DNA of 64,000 nucleotides from Takakia lepidozioides (lineage: Eukaryota > Streptophyta > Takakiopsida > Takakiales > Takakiaceae): the NCBI GenBank assembly GCA_030704615.1, contig CM060734.1, forward strand, positions 42,734,042 to 42,798,041, given 5' to 3'. The notes beneath the pieces were generated by a model. It searched no databases, was not told where the DNA came from, and saw only the letters and a list, made by a program, of their open reading frames with translations. Numbering within the stretch: position 1 is the stretch's first letter; each line of letters starts with the position of its first letter. Both the position numbers and the translations under genes were made by a program. Below, piece by piece: positions 11,893-22,735 of the stretch.

Positions 11893-14871
11893 ATGAAAGC
11901 GGGAGATCTAGCACAGGTCATTCGCGAGGCGGTGGCGAGTGGGGTGAAGGAGGGCATAGCCGCTGTTGGCAAGAGACCTACAACAAATTCAACTCCACCA
12001 GTGGTGCCACCCGACCAGCAAGCAGTAGACCAACCAGTAAGTGTTCCCCATAATGATCTGCGTACAAGAACTAGGACAAAAAGAAAAGAGGCTAGAGGTG
12101 GATCTGCCTCTGGTGCATCCTCACAGGATAGCCGCTCCATGATGGCAAGGGATTCTAAGAGAAGGACGGTTGACAAGGAAATTAGTAAGATGACGCATCT
12201 TCCTGAATTCCATGGTCGCCCAAATGTGCCTTGCACAGAGGTGCTGTCTTTTCTAGAGACTCTGGAAGAGTTCTTCAGTGAGGACTATACGGATGCAGAT
12301 AAGATCCGCACAGCCTCATTGCAAATGAGAGGCAAATCTAAAGAATGGTGGATTAGAATGAAAGAGAAGCCAGGTCTGGAAGGGAGAGTGGACCTGATTA
12401 CCACATGGGCTAAGTTCAAACGGGTCTTCAAAGAACAGTACATGCCAGAGGACTATGCGCACAGGATGAAAATGGGTTTGATGGAACTTAGCCAGGGAAG
12501 AATGAGTGTGGCAGACTACAAGGTGAAGTTTGACGAACACGCTTCATACTTCTATTCCTTGAAGGAGTCTGACAGGGTGGATTTCTTCCTGACTGGACTA
12601 GATAAGGCTATCAGATTTTTGGTTCAAGCATATGAGCCGAAGACAGAGGCTGATGCATATAGACTAGCTATCAATTTTGAGAGCCAGCACAGAGCACATC
12701 TGGGTGCAAGTGCACCTATTGATAGGGATTTCAAGCCGAAGTCATTCCCTTTTGGTGGAGGTCAGAAGAGAAAGAATTGGAAAAGGTTCAATAAGAAGAC
12801 AACAAAGACTGAGCCTAGAGATAATCAGAAGTTTGGAGCTTCAGCGACCAAACGCCTATCAGAGAAGGAACAGGAAGAACACCGGCGCTTGGGTCAATGT
12901 TTTATCTGTCATGAGAGAAACCATAGGGCGTTCGAGTGTCCCAAACGCGTACAACGCGCAGCTGCAGCTGTGATTGTGCAAGAGGTTGAGGATAAAATGG
13001 ATGTGGATGCACCTGGGACGAGCAAGGGTAAACAACTGAGGATCTCAGTGGCTGTGATGGGTAAAGAGATAGACCATAATCCCACAGTCATACGATTAAA
13101 TGGTCAGGTGGGAAGAGAAACCACGACTGTTTTGATTGACCCAGGAAGCAGCCATAACTTCATGTCTCAAAATTTTGCAAACAAGTGCAAGCTGCAGTTG
13201 AAGGAGGTTGGCACCAGTACCATTCTGTTGCCCAATGGAGATACAAGATCTACCAACAACAGAAGTTTGGAGATCCCTGTCACAATGCAAGGGATCACCA
13301 CTGAGGTAGATTTTGAGGTCTGGGATGGCGTGAGGTACGACATCATTTTGGGAATGCAGTGGCTGGCAGTTGTGGACGCTCAAGTGGCATGCCGAAATTG
13401 TGCAGTGGAGGGGGAGTTGCCTGGTGGTAAGCGATTCAAGCTTACAGGTACGAGAGCCCTACCCAATGTTCCTTTGTTGTCAGCCCTTCAAACGAAGCGA
13501 TGCATACGGAAGACAGCCGGTCAGCTGTTCTTCGTAAGCATTCATCAGAATGATGACGAAGACATTGAAGTGAAGTTGAACAATCTCAACAGAACAGATA
13601 AGATCCTGTCTGAATTTTCAGACGTGTTTCCCAGTGATCTGCCTGGACTACCTCCCGAAAGGGATGTAGATCATGCCATTGAGTTAGTTCCTGAAGCGAT
13701 TCCTGTCTCTAGGATTCCTTATAGGCATTCTTTGGTGGAGAATGAAGAATTGGAGAGACAGCTGGCTGATTTGCTAGAGAAAGGTTATATTAAGCCTAGC
13801 AAGTCTCCCTGGGGAGCACCAGTGTTGTTTAAGAAAAAGAAAGACGGAGCTTTAAGATTGTGTGCGGACTACAGATGGTTGAATAAACTAACCGTAAAGA
13901 ACAAGTTTCCACTTCCTAGGATAGATGACTTATTTGATTACTTGCATGGTGCGCAAGTATTTTCAAAGATAGACCTACGAAGTAGATACCATCAGATCCG
14001 TGTCAAAGACTCGGACACGTTTAAGACGGCCTTCAGAACTAGATTTGGCCACTATGAATATACAGTGATGTCTTTTGGACTCACAAATGCACCAGCCACT
14101 TTCATGTGCTTAATGAATACCTTATTCAGAAAGTATCTGGGGAAATTTGTGTTAGTCTTCATGGATGACATCTTAATCTATTCCAAGTCTGAAGAAGAAC
14201 ACATAGAACACTTGAAAAGTGTCCTTGAGATTTTGAGAGAGAATAAACTCTATGCTAAGAAGAGCAAATGTGAGTTTTTTGTTTCCCAGATGGAATACTT
14301 GGGATTTATAGTGTCAAAAGATGGCATGTTAGTTGATCCCAAGAAGGTAAAGACTGTGGCAGAATGGCCTGTCCCGAAGGATAGAACAGATGTGAGAGCA
14401 TTCTTAGGACTTGCAAGTTTTTATAGAAGATTTATAAAGGCATTCTCCAAGATTGCAGCCCCTCTCACTAGCCTGCTGAAAGGCTTAGGAGCGATTACCT
14501 GGACCGAAGATTGTAATGAGAGCTTTGAAAAGCTTAAAGATATGTTAACACATGCTCCTGTCTTGAAATTAATGGATTACAAGACAGGTGGTCTAGTACT
14601 TTGCACAGATGCGAGTGACCTGGCCATAGGAGCTGTGTTAATGCAACACGGACAGGTAATAGCTTATGAGTCTAGAAAACTAAGCCCAGCAGAGCTGAAC
14701 TACCCAGTGCATGAAAAAGAATTGCTAGCCATCATACATGCCTTAAAGGTTTGGCGGCATTATCTACTGGGAAGGGAATTTAAGATTGAGACAGACCATG
14801 AAAGCTTGAAGTATCTGGCCACACAACCCAACCTCAGTCGCAGACAGTGTCGTTGGGTAGAGTTCCTCTAG
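11893..14871 (+). CDS. Chromovirus gag-protease-RT-RNase H polyprotein (first part)
   Basis: The frame of 992 codons begins 180 bases after the primer-binding site. Gag core is at about residues 130-220 ([37 protein letters not shown]). One CCHC knuckle ([14 protein letters not shown]) is near residue 340. The protease reads [11 protein letters not shown], so the usual Asp-Ser/Thr-Gly is Asp-Pro-Gly (codons at 13,138-13,146). Reverse transcriptase is at about 600-790, with [13 protein letters not shown] (Arg where Gly is usual) and the catalytic box FMDDILIYS at about 14,158. RNase H ([14 protein letters not shown]...HEKELLAI...TDHESLKYL) completes it. The frame stops at TAG 14,869-14,871 after WVEFL and continues in the same frame, so this is one polyprotein broken by a nonsense codon. 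Confidence 0.93.
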   Translation: MKAGDLAQVIREAVASGVKEGIAAVGKRPTTNSTPPVVPPDQQAVDQPVSVPHNDLRTRTRTKRKEARGGSASGASSQDSRSMMARDSKRRTVDKEISKMTHLPEFHGRPNVPCTEVLSFLETLEEFFSEDYTDADKIRTASLQMRGKSKEWWIRMKEKPGLEGRVDLITTWAKFKRVFKEQYMPEDYAHRMKMGLMELSQGRMSVADYKVKFDEHASYFYSLKESDRVDFFLTGLDKAIRFLVQAYEPKTEADAYRLAINFESQHRAHLGASAPIDRDFKPKSFPFGGGQKRKNWKRFNKKTTKTEPRDNQKFGASATKRLSEKEQEEHRRLGQCFICHERNHRAFECPKRVQRAAAAVIVQEVEDKMDVDAPGTSKGKQLRISVAVMGKEIDHNPTVIRLNGQVGRETTTVLIDPGSSHNFMSQNFANKCKLQLKEVGTSTILLPNGDTRSTNNRSLEIPVTMQGITTEVDFEVWDGVRYDIILGMQWLAVVDAQVACRNCAVEGELPGGKRFKLTGTRALPNVPLLSALQTKRCIRKTAGQLFFVSIHQNDDEDIEVKLNNLNRTDKILSEFSDVFPSDLPGLPPERDVDHAIELVPEAIPVSRIPYRHSLVENEELERQLADLLEKGYIKPSKSPWGAPVLFKKKKDGALRLCADYRWLNKLTVKNKFPLPRIDDLFDYLHGAQVFSKIDLRSRYHQIRVKDSDTFKTAFRTRFGHYEYTVMSFGLTNAPATFMCLMNTLFRKYLGKFVLVFMDDILIYSKSEEEHIEHLKSVLEILRENKLYAKKSKCEFFVSQMEYLGFIVSKDGMLVDPKKVKTVAEWPVPKDRTDVRAFLGLASFYRRFIKAFSKIAAPLTSLLKGLGAITWTEDCNESFEKLKDMLTHAPVLKLMDYKTGGLVLCTDASDLAIGAVLMQHGQVIAYESRKLSPAELNYPVHEKELLAIIHALKVWRHYLLGREFKIETDHESLKYLATQPNLSRRQCRWVEFL

Positions 14872-14886
14872 CAGTTCTTCTTTGAA

Positions 14887-16437
14887 TTGCATTATGTGAA
14901 GGGGAAAGAGAACGTGGTGGCAGATGCATTGTCCAGAAGAAAATGGGCAACTGCTATTTCAGTGATAAGAAGCACTGTGATAGAAGAGATAAGAGGTCAG
15001 TATGCTAAAGACGCATATTTTGCTGGCCCGTTTGAAAGCCTGTCTCGTGGGGTCAAGGCTCCTGATGAAATTGGCAAATATCTAGCTTATCTGTTAAAGG
15101 ATGGGTTATTATACTGTGATGGGCGTCTATGCATCCCTCAGGTTGCAGACTATAGACTAAAGATCATGTATGACTGTCATAACATACCCATTGCAGGCCG
15201 TCCTGGCTTTCAGAAAACGTATCTTGCAATTAGGAAACAATTTTTCTGGCCTAGGATGAAAAAGAATATACGAGAATATGTTGAAAGGTGTTACCCTTGT
15301 CAGGTAACCAAAACAGAACAGATCAAGACTCCTGGACTTTTCCAACCTCTGAATGTGCCTAGGGCAAAGTGGGAATCTATAAGTATGGATTTCATTGTCT
15401 CATTGCCTAAGACAAGAAATGGACATGATGCCATCTTTGTGGAAGTCAACCGCTTGTCAAAACAAGCGCATTTCATACCCACAAAGATGAGTGCAACTGC
15501 TATAGACACAGCTAATCTCTTTGTAAAAGAGACATACAGACTGCATGGATTGCCAAGAGAAATTGTGTCTGACAGGGATTCGAAGTTTACGAGTGGATTT
15601 TGGACTGCTTTGTTCAAAGCTTTGAATACCAGATTATGTTTTAGCAGTGCTTACCACCCAGAATCTGATGCTCAGACAGAGAGGACAAATAGAACCTTAG
15701 AAGACATGCTCCGAATGTATGTGGGGCAAAGGCAAAGCTCTTGGGAACAATATTTGCATTTTTGTGAGTTTGCCTATAATAAGAACATGCATACAGCTAT
15801 TGGGGTAAGCCCATTTGAAGCTGTTTACGGACAAGATTGCTTGACACCAGCATCTTGGCATGTTTCTAATACTAAGGTCGAAAGTGTCAATCAGATGATA
15901 GCAAGGATGCAACAAGAGATGGACCTAATGAAGGATAGCATGAGGAGAGCTCAAGAAAGGGCAAAGACCTATGCTGATCAGAAAAGGTCTTTTAGAGAAT
16001 TTGAGATTGGAGATCAAGTATTTTTGAAAGTGATCCCTAAGAAGAGCCAGTTGAGCCTAGGAAAGTGTTATAAGCTTTCCCCAAGGTACTGTGGACCTTT
16101 CAAGATTATCAAAAAGATTGGCAAAGTCGCCTACAAGCTGGAACTGCCTGTTAGGTGGAAGATACATGATGTATTTCGTGTGAGCCTCTTAAGGAAATAT
16201 GTTTCAGATCCCAGCCATATTCTCCCAGACTTGCCGAAAGTCACAACCGAAGGAGAAATTGTGGCAGAACCAGAAGAGATTCTTAAGGTAGAGATGAAAA
16301 CCTTGAGATCTCGTTCTTGGAATGAATTCTTGATCAAGTGGAAGAATTACCCTATAGAAGAATCTACATGGGAGAGAGAAGATGCTCTTCGTAAGAATTT
16401 TCCCCAGTTCAGTATTGAGGACAATACTCCCTTATAA
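14887..16437 (+). CDS. Chromovirus integrase with C-terminal chromodomain (second part)
   Basis: This continues the gag-pol frame after the TAG, starting within HYVKGKENVVADALSRR, the end of the RNase H/linker region. It contains the zinc-binding region (YDCHNIPIAGRPGFQKT...CYPCQ), the integrase core with D (SMDFIVSLPKTRNG), D (IVSDRDSKFTSGFW) and E (SSAYHPESDAQTERTNRTLE), the GPF-type C-terminal region (PRYCGPFKIIKKIGKVAYKL), and a chromodomain (EEILKVEMKTLRSRSWNEFL, then IKWKNYPIEESTWE). Chromodomains target such elements to marked chromatin. The reading frame is unbroken to TAA at 16,437, just before the polypurine tract. Confidence 0.93.
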   Translation: MHYVKGKENVVADALSRRKWATAISVIRSTVIEEIRGQYAKDAYFAGPFESLSRGVKAPDEIGKYLAYLLKDGLLYCDGRLCIPQVADYRLKIMYDCHNIPIAGRPGFQKTYLAIRKQFFWPRMKKNIREYVERCYPCQVTKTEQIKTPGLFQPLNVPRAKWESISMDFIVSLPKTRNGHDAIFVEVNRLSKQAHFIPTKMSATAIDTANLFVKETYRLHGLPREIVSDRDSKFTSGFWTALFKALNTRLCFSSAYHPESDAQTERTNRTLEDMLRMYVGQRQSSWEQYLHFCEFAYNKNMHTAIGVSPFEAVYGQDCLTPASWHVSNTKVESVNQMIARMQQEMDLMKDSMRRAQERAKTYADQKRSFREFEIGDQVFLKVIPKKSQLSLGKCYKLSPRYCGPFKIIKKIGKVAYKLELPVRWKIHDVFRVSLLRKYVSDPSHILPDLPKVTTEGEIVAEPEEILKVEMKTLRSRSWNEFLIKWKNYPIEESTWEREDALRKNFPQFSIEDNTPL

Positions 16438-16449
16438 GAGGGGGGGTAA
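16436..16449 (+). other. Polypurine tract
   Basis: AAGAGGGGGGGTAA immediately precedes the 3' LTR and overlaps the gag-pol stop. This is the expected position of the primer for plus-strand synthesis. Confidence 0.8.
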
Positions 16450-16959
16450 TATAACGTCCCTGTGAACTCGAACCTGCGACAGGCTTGGCAGGACGTTGAA
16501 CAGTTCAGCAATCGTCGACGGCTGTCTGGGTGAGGTGATGGGGATGTCACGTGGAACAGCTGGTGGTGGCGATGTGTTGGCAGGATTCCGTTGATCAAGA
16601 CCAAAAGCAAGAATGATGATGTTGAGAAGTGTACAGGGAGGAGAGTGGGGGACTTGACTCTCTTCTTCTGGTTTTTGGTTCCCTAGATAGAAGAGCTCGT
16701 AGATGTTGGCCGTATAGAGTGTGGAAGACAAGACGGCCATGGTGAATAGTGCCTACGAACAGGGAAGAGAGAGATAATACAGAAAATGATGCATGGTGTG
16801 GCGGTTGGGAGGACTGGTTGTGTTCCAGTACCATGTACAATTCTAGGATTGGGTGCTAGTTCCTGTTGAGTCAAGAATTATTGTGACTTGAAGGATCTGT
16901 ACATAAAGCAAATGGTGGTGTTTGGCCATTATGTGGAATAAGACAAGAGGATTGTAAGA
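16450..16959 (+). repeat. 3' LTR of the chromovirus (510 bp)
   Basis: The same length as the 5' LTR, with five substitutions. It is followed by the target duplication CCCGT at 16,960-16,964 and then by PPO 3'-flank sequence. Confidence 0.93.
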
Positions 16960-16964
16960 CCCGT

Positions 16965-18060
16965 GCTTGAAGTAGGACTTGCATTTCTATGTACAGATTT
17001 TAGCCCTATATCACCGTGGTGGCATTTAGTGTTCTACCCACTGAATTTCCACTGAATTTCTACCTGGATATATGAACTGATGGATGGTATTTTTCTAGTC
17101 CATAACGTCTTTGTGATGTTATTTGGCCAGATTGATTGAATGATGATGGCAGTATCATCCCTCTCCTTGCTTTTGGGCAGAAGACTGACCAGGATGCTGG
17201 GTTCCTTCGCAAACCCAAGCTGCTTCAGCTTTGAGCTGATGCCTACCTTGAAGGAATGATCATGGCTAGGAGTATGTTCCAGGGAATTTCCAACAGTCCG
17301 AGAGGGAAGGGAGAGGGATAGAAAGCGCCTGCATATTCGGTACAGCTCAAGGGTGTATGCTCATCCACCTGGGGCAAATTCAAAAACAAGACAAACCCTA
17401 CTAGTCTACCTGATGGTATCTTTTATGCCTTCAATGGCAAGGACCTCTTCTTGAAATCCTGGTACTGGGAACTGGCCTTGAGATGTGAGCCTGGAAAACT
17501 GCGCCAGTAAGAGTAATGTTTCTACAATGCAAAAATTTTGGTCCTCGTGTGGCGATCAAACAATCCTTTTCGCTTTGTCTGCCATGAAGGGACGATGAAC
17601 CTTGCAGCAAGCTTGGCTATGCCGCTCATGAGTTGCTCCCAAAACTCTGGAGCGGAATGTGAAGACACTGGAGCTGGCTTGGTGCTCAGAGAGGTAGCTG
17701 AATTCCACGAGAGCCAGTCATTCTCTACCTCTTCGTACTTATAGCGAAATTTTTCCATATCAAGAGAGTCTATACAAATCAGCGCGCAAGTATCTTCACT
17801 GTCACTTGACCGTTCCAAATTTTGACGAAAGTTTGTGAGCTCGCACTTTGTAGACGTAGATGCACGTATTAACAGTTTCAGAGAGGGAAGGCGAGATATG
17901 AAAACCAACCTTCACACGAACAAGATCAGCGTTTTCATCGTAGAAGAGAAACTCCGTGTTGAGCCAGTCGGGGTCAGTAAGGTCGCCACGTTGACCGCCT
18001 GGCAGGTTCTTCCAGAGATCCCACAAACGGTCCCACATTGGTGTGAAGTGCAAAGAAAAG
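16965..18060 (-). pseudogene. Truncated second copy of polyphenol oxidase (3' half)
   Basis: Homologous to 5,412-6,540 of the first PPO. It contains part of CuB ([34 protein letters not shown]), the intron, and the DSLDMEKFRYKYEEVENDWL region leading into the C-terminal domain. The HHTNVDR copper ligands are damaged (FTPMWDRLW), the C-terminal domain near 17,540-17,300 is interrupted by small indels, and nothing matching CuA or the leader follows on the left-hand coding side beyond 18,060. This is a partial duplicate, not a working gene. Its 3' flank was separated from it by the chromovirus. Confidence 0.8.
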
Positions 18061-18249
18061 GGGATCTCTTGTTGACAAATAGCATGAGCCCAAGTCTTAC
18101 ATCACATTGGTCAATGTTTGCAGATTGATTGACATAATTACCCCAAAAAACTTGCCTGGGCATAGGATTGAAGATTTGCTTCATCCATATTAGTTTTCGC
18201 CTTCCCTGCCTCTTTAACACTTATTCACTTTTTACTTGATCTTGTAGTA

Positions 18250-18402
18250 TTTTTTTCTCGAGGGCATGGTCACTTCACCACAAGGGCTACTACCTTCCAG
18301 CTGGAAGGTGGACACCTTCATGACACACCAGACCGTGGTTTGAACCCACAACCGCATCTACCGTGGTATGTGCCCATTACCACTGGGCTACAGGTTGGTT
18401 GT
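18250..18402 (-). mobile_element. tRNA-derived SINE, copy 1
   Basis: Read on the minus strand from about 18,402, the sequence has a Pol III A box (TAGCCCAGTGGTAATGGG) and B box (GGGTTCAAACCAC) at tRNA-like spacing. A non-tRNA body follows (CTGGTGTGTCATGAAGGTGTCC) and ends in A7 at 18,256-18,250. A second copy lies at 50,210-50,357. The combination of split promoter, body and A-rich tail with repeated occurrence is that of a SINE mobilised by LINE machinery. Confidence 0.75.
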
Positions 18403-18430
18403 CAACCGTATTGACATAAATCCACTGTGG

Positions 18431-18618
18431 ACTAGGGCTTCGCGTTGCTTTGCACTACTAGCCACGACTTATGAGAAGGACGTCCGGACGGATGGGCCAT
18501 ACTCGAAGATCATGAGTGAGAGTGGACTAGGGCTTCGCGTTGTTTTGCACTACTAGCCACGACTTATGAGAAGGACGTCCGGACGGATGGGCCATACTCG
18601 AGGATCATGAGAGAGAGT
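18431..18618. repeat. 95-bp tandem duplication
   Basis: ACTAGGGCTTCGCGTTG begins at 18,431 and again at 18,526. The two 95-bp units differ at only a few positions (for example GCTTTG against GTTTTG, and CGAAGATC against CGAGGATC). No coding frame is evident. Confidence 0.8.
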
Positions 18619-19009
18619 ACGGATCATGCAGTGTGCCAAAATGTTGGTCACGCAGTTCCGATTGGTGGGGGGGGGAGGGAGTTGGAGGGGTTTTCCATAG
18701 GTAGTCTTGGTACAACAAGTAGATTTGGACTATGATAAATCAATATATTTTTATTTTCTGTTGTGAGCATGCATTGGGACAAAATATAGACTTTTTGAAG
18801 AGGAGAAGGAGGATGGTCTTTATAAAATATGGCGGCCCTTACATGGAACGTTTAGATGTGTCTAATTTAAGCTCTACCAAGCTATGCTTTTGCTCCAGTT
18901 GTCGTCATTCGACTCTTTCTCCTATCGTGCTTTGGCCAAGAGATTGATCCCTTTTAGTTGGAATGAAAGCCCGTGTTTCTTGTGACGGAAATTCATCTAG
19001 TATCGGATG
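18619..19009. other. No gene seen
   Basis: Contains a short G-run near 18,666-18,677 and AT-rich sequence. No recognisable protein or repeat family. Confidence 0.35.
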
Positions 19010-19446
19010 TTACACTTGACTGCAACGTACGGATTCTCCATCCATTTTTTGGCCATTTGCATTAAGGACTTCTATTGTATTGTACATCTCGTCGTTGTTT
19101 GTTTTTTGACGTTTGTTGTTACCGGGCGTCGAGCCAGAGTTGTTTGCGTTAGTTTTTAGGAGCTTTTTCGTGAAGCTCATGTTGTTTCCACCCATCCACA
19201 TCATGTCCTCGCCTCTCCTCCTCCAATTATCGAACCATTCTGTATTGTATTTGTGTAGTCGAACAAGAAATGGCTGTCTTCTATCAATATTGTGATTTTT
19301 GCATCTTCTAGTTCTTCGGCAAAAGTCACGAATCTGTAATTCCCGGTTTTGCCAAGGTAGGGGAATTTTATAATACCTACTAAGATTGCTATTTCTTCAC
19401 CATGATGGTCATTGGACATGAAATTGTCGTATATTACGTTTGTCAT
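19010..19446 (-). other. Unidentified protein-like frame in two phases
   Basis: The frame from 19,446 to 19,201 looks protein-like (MTNVIYDNF..., ILVGIIKFPYLGKTGNYRF, FAEELEDAKITILIEDSHF). It runs out at 19,201 and overlaps another frame (19,204-19,010) rich in Asn/Lys with a basic NNKRQK patch. Upstream minus-strand sequence back to about 19,510 is also open apart from one stop. I do not recognise a family. An OB-fold-like fragment is possible but not supported. It looks like a decayed gene with a frameshift. Confidence 0.3.
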
Positions 19447-19542
19447 GTCTTAGTGGGTTATTTCCTGGATTTGTTGGTCCGTTACAGTGTCTATTGTGTC
19501 GGCTATTTCCGACGTTGACAACGTTGTTTGTATGTATGGTGT

Positions 19543-19570
<28 letters not shown>
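19543..19570. repeat. GA dinucleotide microsatellite
   Basis: About 14 uninterrupted AG units followed by GGGGCAGGGGC. Confidence 0.9.
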
Positions 19571-19576
<6 letters not shown>

Positions 19577-20059
19577 GGGCAGATAAAAGTATATATCGGT
19601 GGATTTTTTAGGAGAATTAAACCCTAAGAGTGCGACTTTTAAATTAATCATGCTAATCTATAGAATTATGGCTTTCTCTCTCAGACCGAGGTTGATGCTA
19701 CACCGCTTTGCTGGGAAGTTAGGTGCAAAATGCGATGTAACAGTATGTTATATTCCTCTGCTTCACATGTACGTGGAAGCATCATTTGATTAGGGACCCT
19801 CTCACAATCGGTTATTTTTTTAGAAGCAACACCTAGTGAAGACGAAAGGCCTAGTCCATTGATGTTTGATTCAGGCCCAGCTATGCTGATTGAGGAATTC
19901 CAATAGGAGATGGCCCTTCACTTCCTGCTCACAATTGTTTTGTTCATGTCATAAAACCAGAGAACCTTACATCAGAACGTATAGGCTTACAAATACATAC
20001 AGATCCATCTGCACTTTTTCAGTGCTCAAAGACTGGCACAGGCATCGGAATACACATGA

Positions 20060-21870
20060 GGTTCACCTACCAGGCATCACCCATTCACAATCTCCAAAGC
20101 CTCCCTGCCACACCCAGTACATCAACAGAGTACACATAAGTTCCTTGCTTTGCATCCTCAATGCACCCATATTGGGCATACATGTCCACCAGGCCAGAGT
20201 TCAGAATGACATCTGGTACAATTCCAGCTTTGACAATGTCACCATAGACCTCTTTTGACCTTTTCCAGGGCTGCCAGGCTTGCACAAGCATTGCAATCAC
20301 ACAAAAACATGATGTGGTTGGGCCTCACCCCTTCCCCCATAATTTGATCATAGGTCTCCAAATCCACCAATCCCACGTCTCTGCTGTGCATACCCTGCGA
20401 TGCTTGTGAGTGTGTGCACCTACTTTCCAGCTTCCAGACCTTTCTTGGTGTGAATCCACATCAGAGTTTGTTGGCACTAGGAAAGGGTTGAGACTGAGCT
20501 GCTCAACTACTCCCTGGTCTTACTGGGCTTACATAGTGTGCCAAGCACAACATCTAGTGCCAAAGCCTCCATCCAGTGCTGTTGTGCATACCCTGCAAGC
20601 ATCGAGTTCCACGACACCACATCTCGTTCAGCCATATTGTTCCCTTCATACATGTCCACGAGGGTATTGTTCAGAATGACATGTGGTACAATTGCAGCTC
20701 TGACAATGTCGCCATGGACCTCTTTGCCCTTCTCCAGAGCTGTCAGGCTTGCACACGCATTGCAAACTATCAAAGGTTCACTCAACCAGTAACTTGCAGA
20801 AATCAACATGAAAATTTAAGGACGATTTCTATAAGAGGGGAAAACAGGGTGAAAATGTTTTGAAGAAGGTGCCTTCATTAGCAGTGCCCGATTTTATGAA
20901 TTGTGCCACTGCTGCTGAATCTGGACCCACACTTTTCCTTTTTCCAGGGCTGCTAGGCTTGCACAAGCATTGCCAACGCACACTAACGTGATGTGGTTGC
21001 ACTTCACCTTTTTCCCCATCATTTGTTCATAGGTCTCCAAGGCCTCCATCCTGCGCCCCTGCTGGCATATCCTGCAAACATGAACACTCCCTCCGCATCC
21101 TCAATGCTCCCACATTTGGCATCCATGTCCATGAGGGTATTGTTCATAATCACATCTGGTACAATTCCAGCTTTGGCAATGCAACCATGCACCTCTTTGC
21201 CCTTCTCCAGGGCTGTCAGGCTTGCACACGCACTGCAAACGCACACAAACCTGATCAAAACCAATGGCCAGCTTCTCACTGTGGTGGCAAAGAGAAAATT
21301 CCTTTTCTCCTTCCCCACATTATGAAATACAAAGCGCGTGTCACCCCGCCTCCTTTCATTTGCCCAGACAATCTTCTCAGCTCAGCATGGATTTCCTTGA
21401 TTCTGGGATGCAACCTGTCATCTACAGCGAAGGTGTGCACCCTATTGCAAATCTCAATGCAGCAGCGACTTTCTAACCCCTCTGACCTTCATCATTCTTC
21501 TCACCAACTCCTGCTTTTACGATGCAACCATGCACTCCTTCGCTCATTTCCAGGGCTGTCAGGCTTGCAAACACACAGACGTGATGTGGTCGAGCTTTAC
21601 CCCTTCCCCCATCATTTGCTCATAGGTCTCCAGAGCCTCCATCCCACGCCCCTGCTGTGCATACCCTGCAAGCATCGCATTCCACGACACCACATTTCAT
21701 TCAACGATATAGTTGAACATTGCCTTCGCATCCTCAATGCTCCCACATTTGGCATACATATCCACGAGGGCATTGTTCAGCATTACATCGGATACAATTC
21801 CAGCTTTCACGATGTCACCATGGACCACTTTCCCCTTTTCCAGGGCTCCCAAGCTAATCGACTGCTGGTT
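20060..21870 (-). pseudogene. DYW-type PPR gene remnants
   Basis: Several PLS-type PPR blocks on the minus strand are broken by stops and shifts: 21,860-21,700 (ALEKGKVVHGDIVKAGIV, NNALVDMYAKCGSIEDAK), 21,235-21,020 (SACASLTALEKGKEVHGCIA), 20,770-20,560 and 20,300-20,085. Between them, 21,480-21,235 reads as an E/E+ segment (VDDRLHPRIKEIHAELRRLS) and the start of a DYW deaminase domain (DTRFVFHNVGKEK) with the zinc-ligand motif HHSEKLAIGF in a shifted frame. DYW-PPR proteins act in mitochondria and plastids as C-to-U RNA editing factors. The C-terminal domain is followed directly by another PPR motif, so the order is scrambled. The whole is a set of rearranged pseudogene pieces. Confidence 0.75.
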
Positions 21871-22174
21871 AAGGTTAGTGAAACAAAACAACTGTATTAT
21901 CTCAACGAATGATACACAAATGTCTTGCTGGCAACTATTGGATGAACGTATCAAACATAACTTTTGTGCACTGGATGAACGTATGAATGAATGATAATGC
22001 AAACGCTGAGCTGACAACAATTGGATGAACTGATAGTGAAACTCATTTAAAGATTTATTTTGGATGAATGGATGAAATTAAGATGGCCAAAAAATGGAAA
22101 AACAAATGAATGGATGGATGTATTGATGGAAAACCCAAAATCCATCCATCTATCGAGGATCTAATTTACATTAG

Positions 22175-22335
22175 AAGAATTCTATAGATTTTTGGTCAGG
22201 TCCAAAAAAACTAAACCTCTGGCAAGTAGATTTCCCCTTTCTGCAGCTATCCCCCCAAAAACTGCGTCAAACGGAGCTCATTTGACAAAGATATGACCAA
22301 CCAAGCTCTTTAAGCATAACACCCTTTAAAAAAAA
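22175..22335. repeat. Dispersed repeat, copy 1 (also at 35,462-35,625)
   Basis: Both copies contain TAGATTTCCCCTTTCT, GCAGCTATCCCC or ACAGCTATCCCC, TTTGACAAAGATATGACCAA and GCTCTTTAA(A/G)CATAACACC, in the same orientation, each ending in an A- or T-rich run. They are about 85 percent identical by eye. No coding sequence; family unknown. Confidence 0.7.
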
Positions 22336-22559
22336 AAACAAATACAAGGAAAAATCTATTTTCAATAACTTGTCTTGGTTCCCTGTTCCCTGGTTCCCTA
22401 AGAATTTCCCAGACTCATGCCTGGCTCATATCTGAAAAATAACGATCTTAGATTCTTAACTCAATCGCTCCACAGTGGAATTACCATGATAAAGGTAATG
22501 TCTTCTCATCCATCCAGTCATGAGTAGAGGGGACTTAGCGTTTTTTTGTCTCCCCTGCC

Positions 22560-22735
22560 ATCTGTTTGTTTTCTTTGTGTCGAGTTTGATCGTGAAGGAA
22601 CGACAATCAGGACGGAGCTGTGTTTGCTTTCTTTTAGTGTCGAGTCTGATCATGAGAGACGTCGAACAGGGCGGAGCTATGTTTGTTTTGTTTTAGGGTC
22701 GAGTCTGATCATGAGAGACGACGAGCGGAGCTGGT
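22560..22735. repeat. 60-bp tandem repeat, three units
   Basis: GTGTCGAGT(T/C)TGATC(G/A)TGA recurs at about 22,577, 22,637 and 22,696, with TGTTTG(C/T)TTT and GGCGGAGCT between. The long frame across it (22,546-22,947) is a by-product of the repeat and resembles no protein. Confidence 0.7.

Larger units (their letters stand above)
11191..16959 (+). mobile_element. Ty3/gypsy chromovirus, nearly intact
   Basis: A complete LTR retrotransposon of 5,769 bp. Both LTRs are 510 bp and start TATAACG. The 5-bp target duplication CCCGT lies at 11,186-11,190 and 16,960-16,964. A primer-binding site complementary to initiator tRNA-Met follows the left LTR, and a polypurine tract precedes the right LTR. 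One frame encodes gag, protease, reverse transcriptase, RNase H, integrase and a chromodomain, in the Ty3 order. The LTRs differ at five positions only (about 1 percent), so insertion is recent. One in-frame TAG and some altered motif residues suggest this copy is no longer autonomous. Confidence 0.95.

Noticed and set aside
13096-13383. Minus-strand frame inside the chromovirus
   Set aside because: Antisense shadow of gag-protease coding sequence.
18340-18402. A tRNA gene on the minus strand
   Set aside because: A and B boxes are present but the cloverleaf acceptor stem does not pair, and the sequence continues into a repeated body with an A tail. Called a SINE instead.
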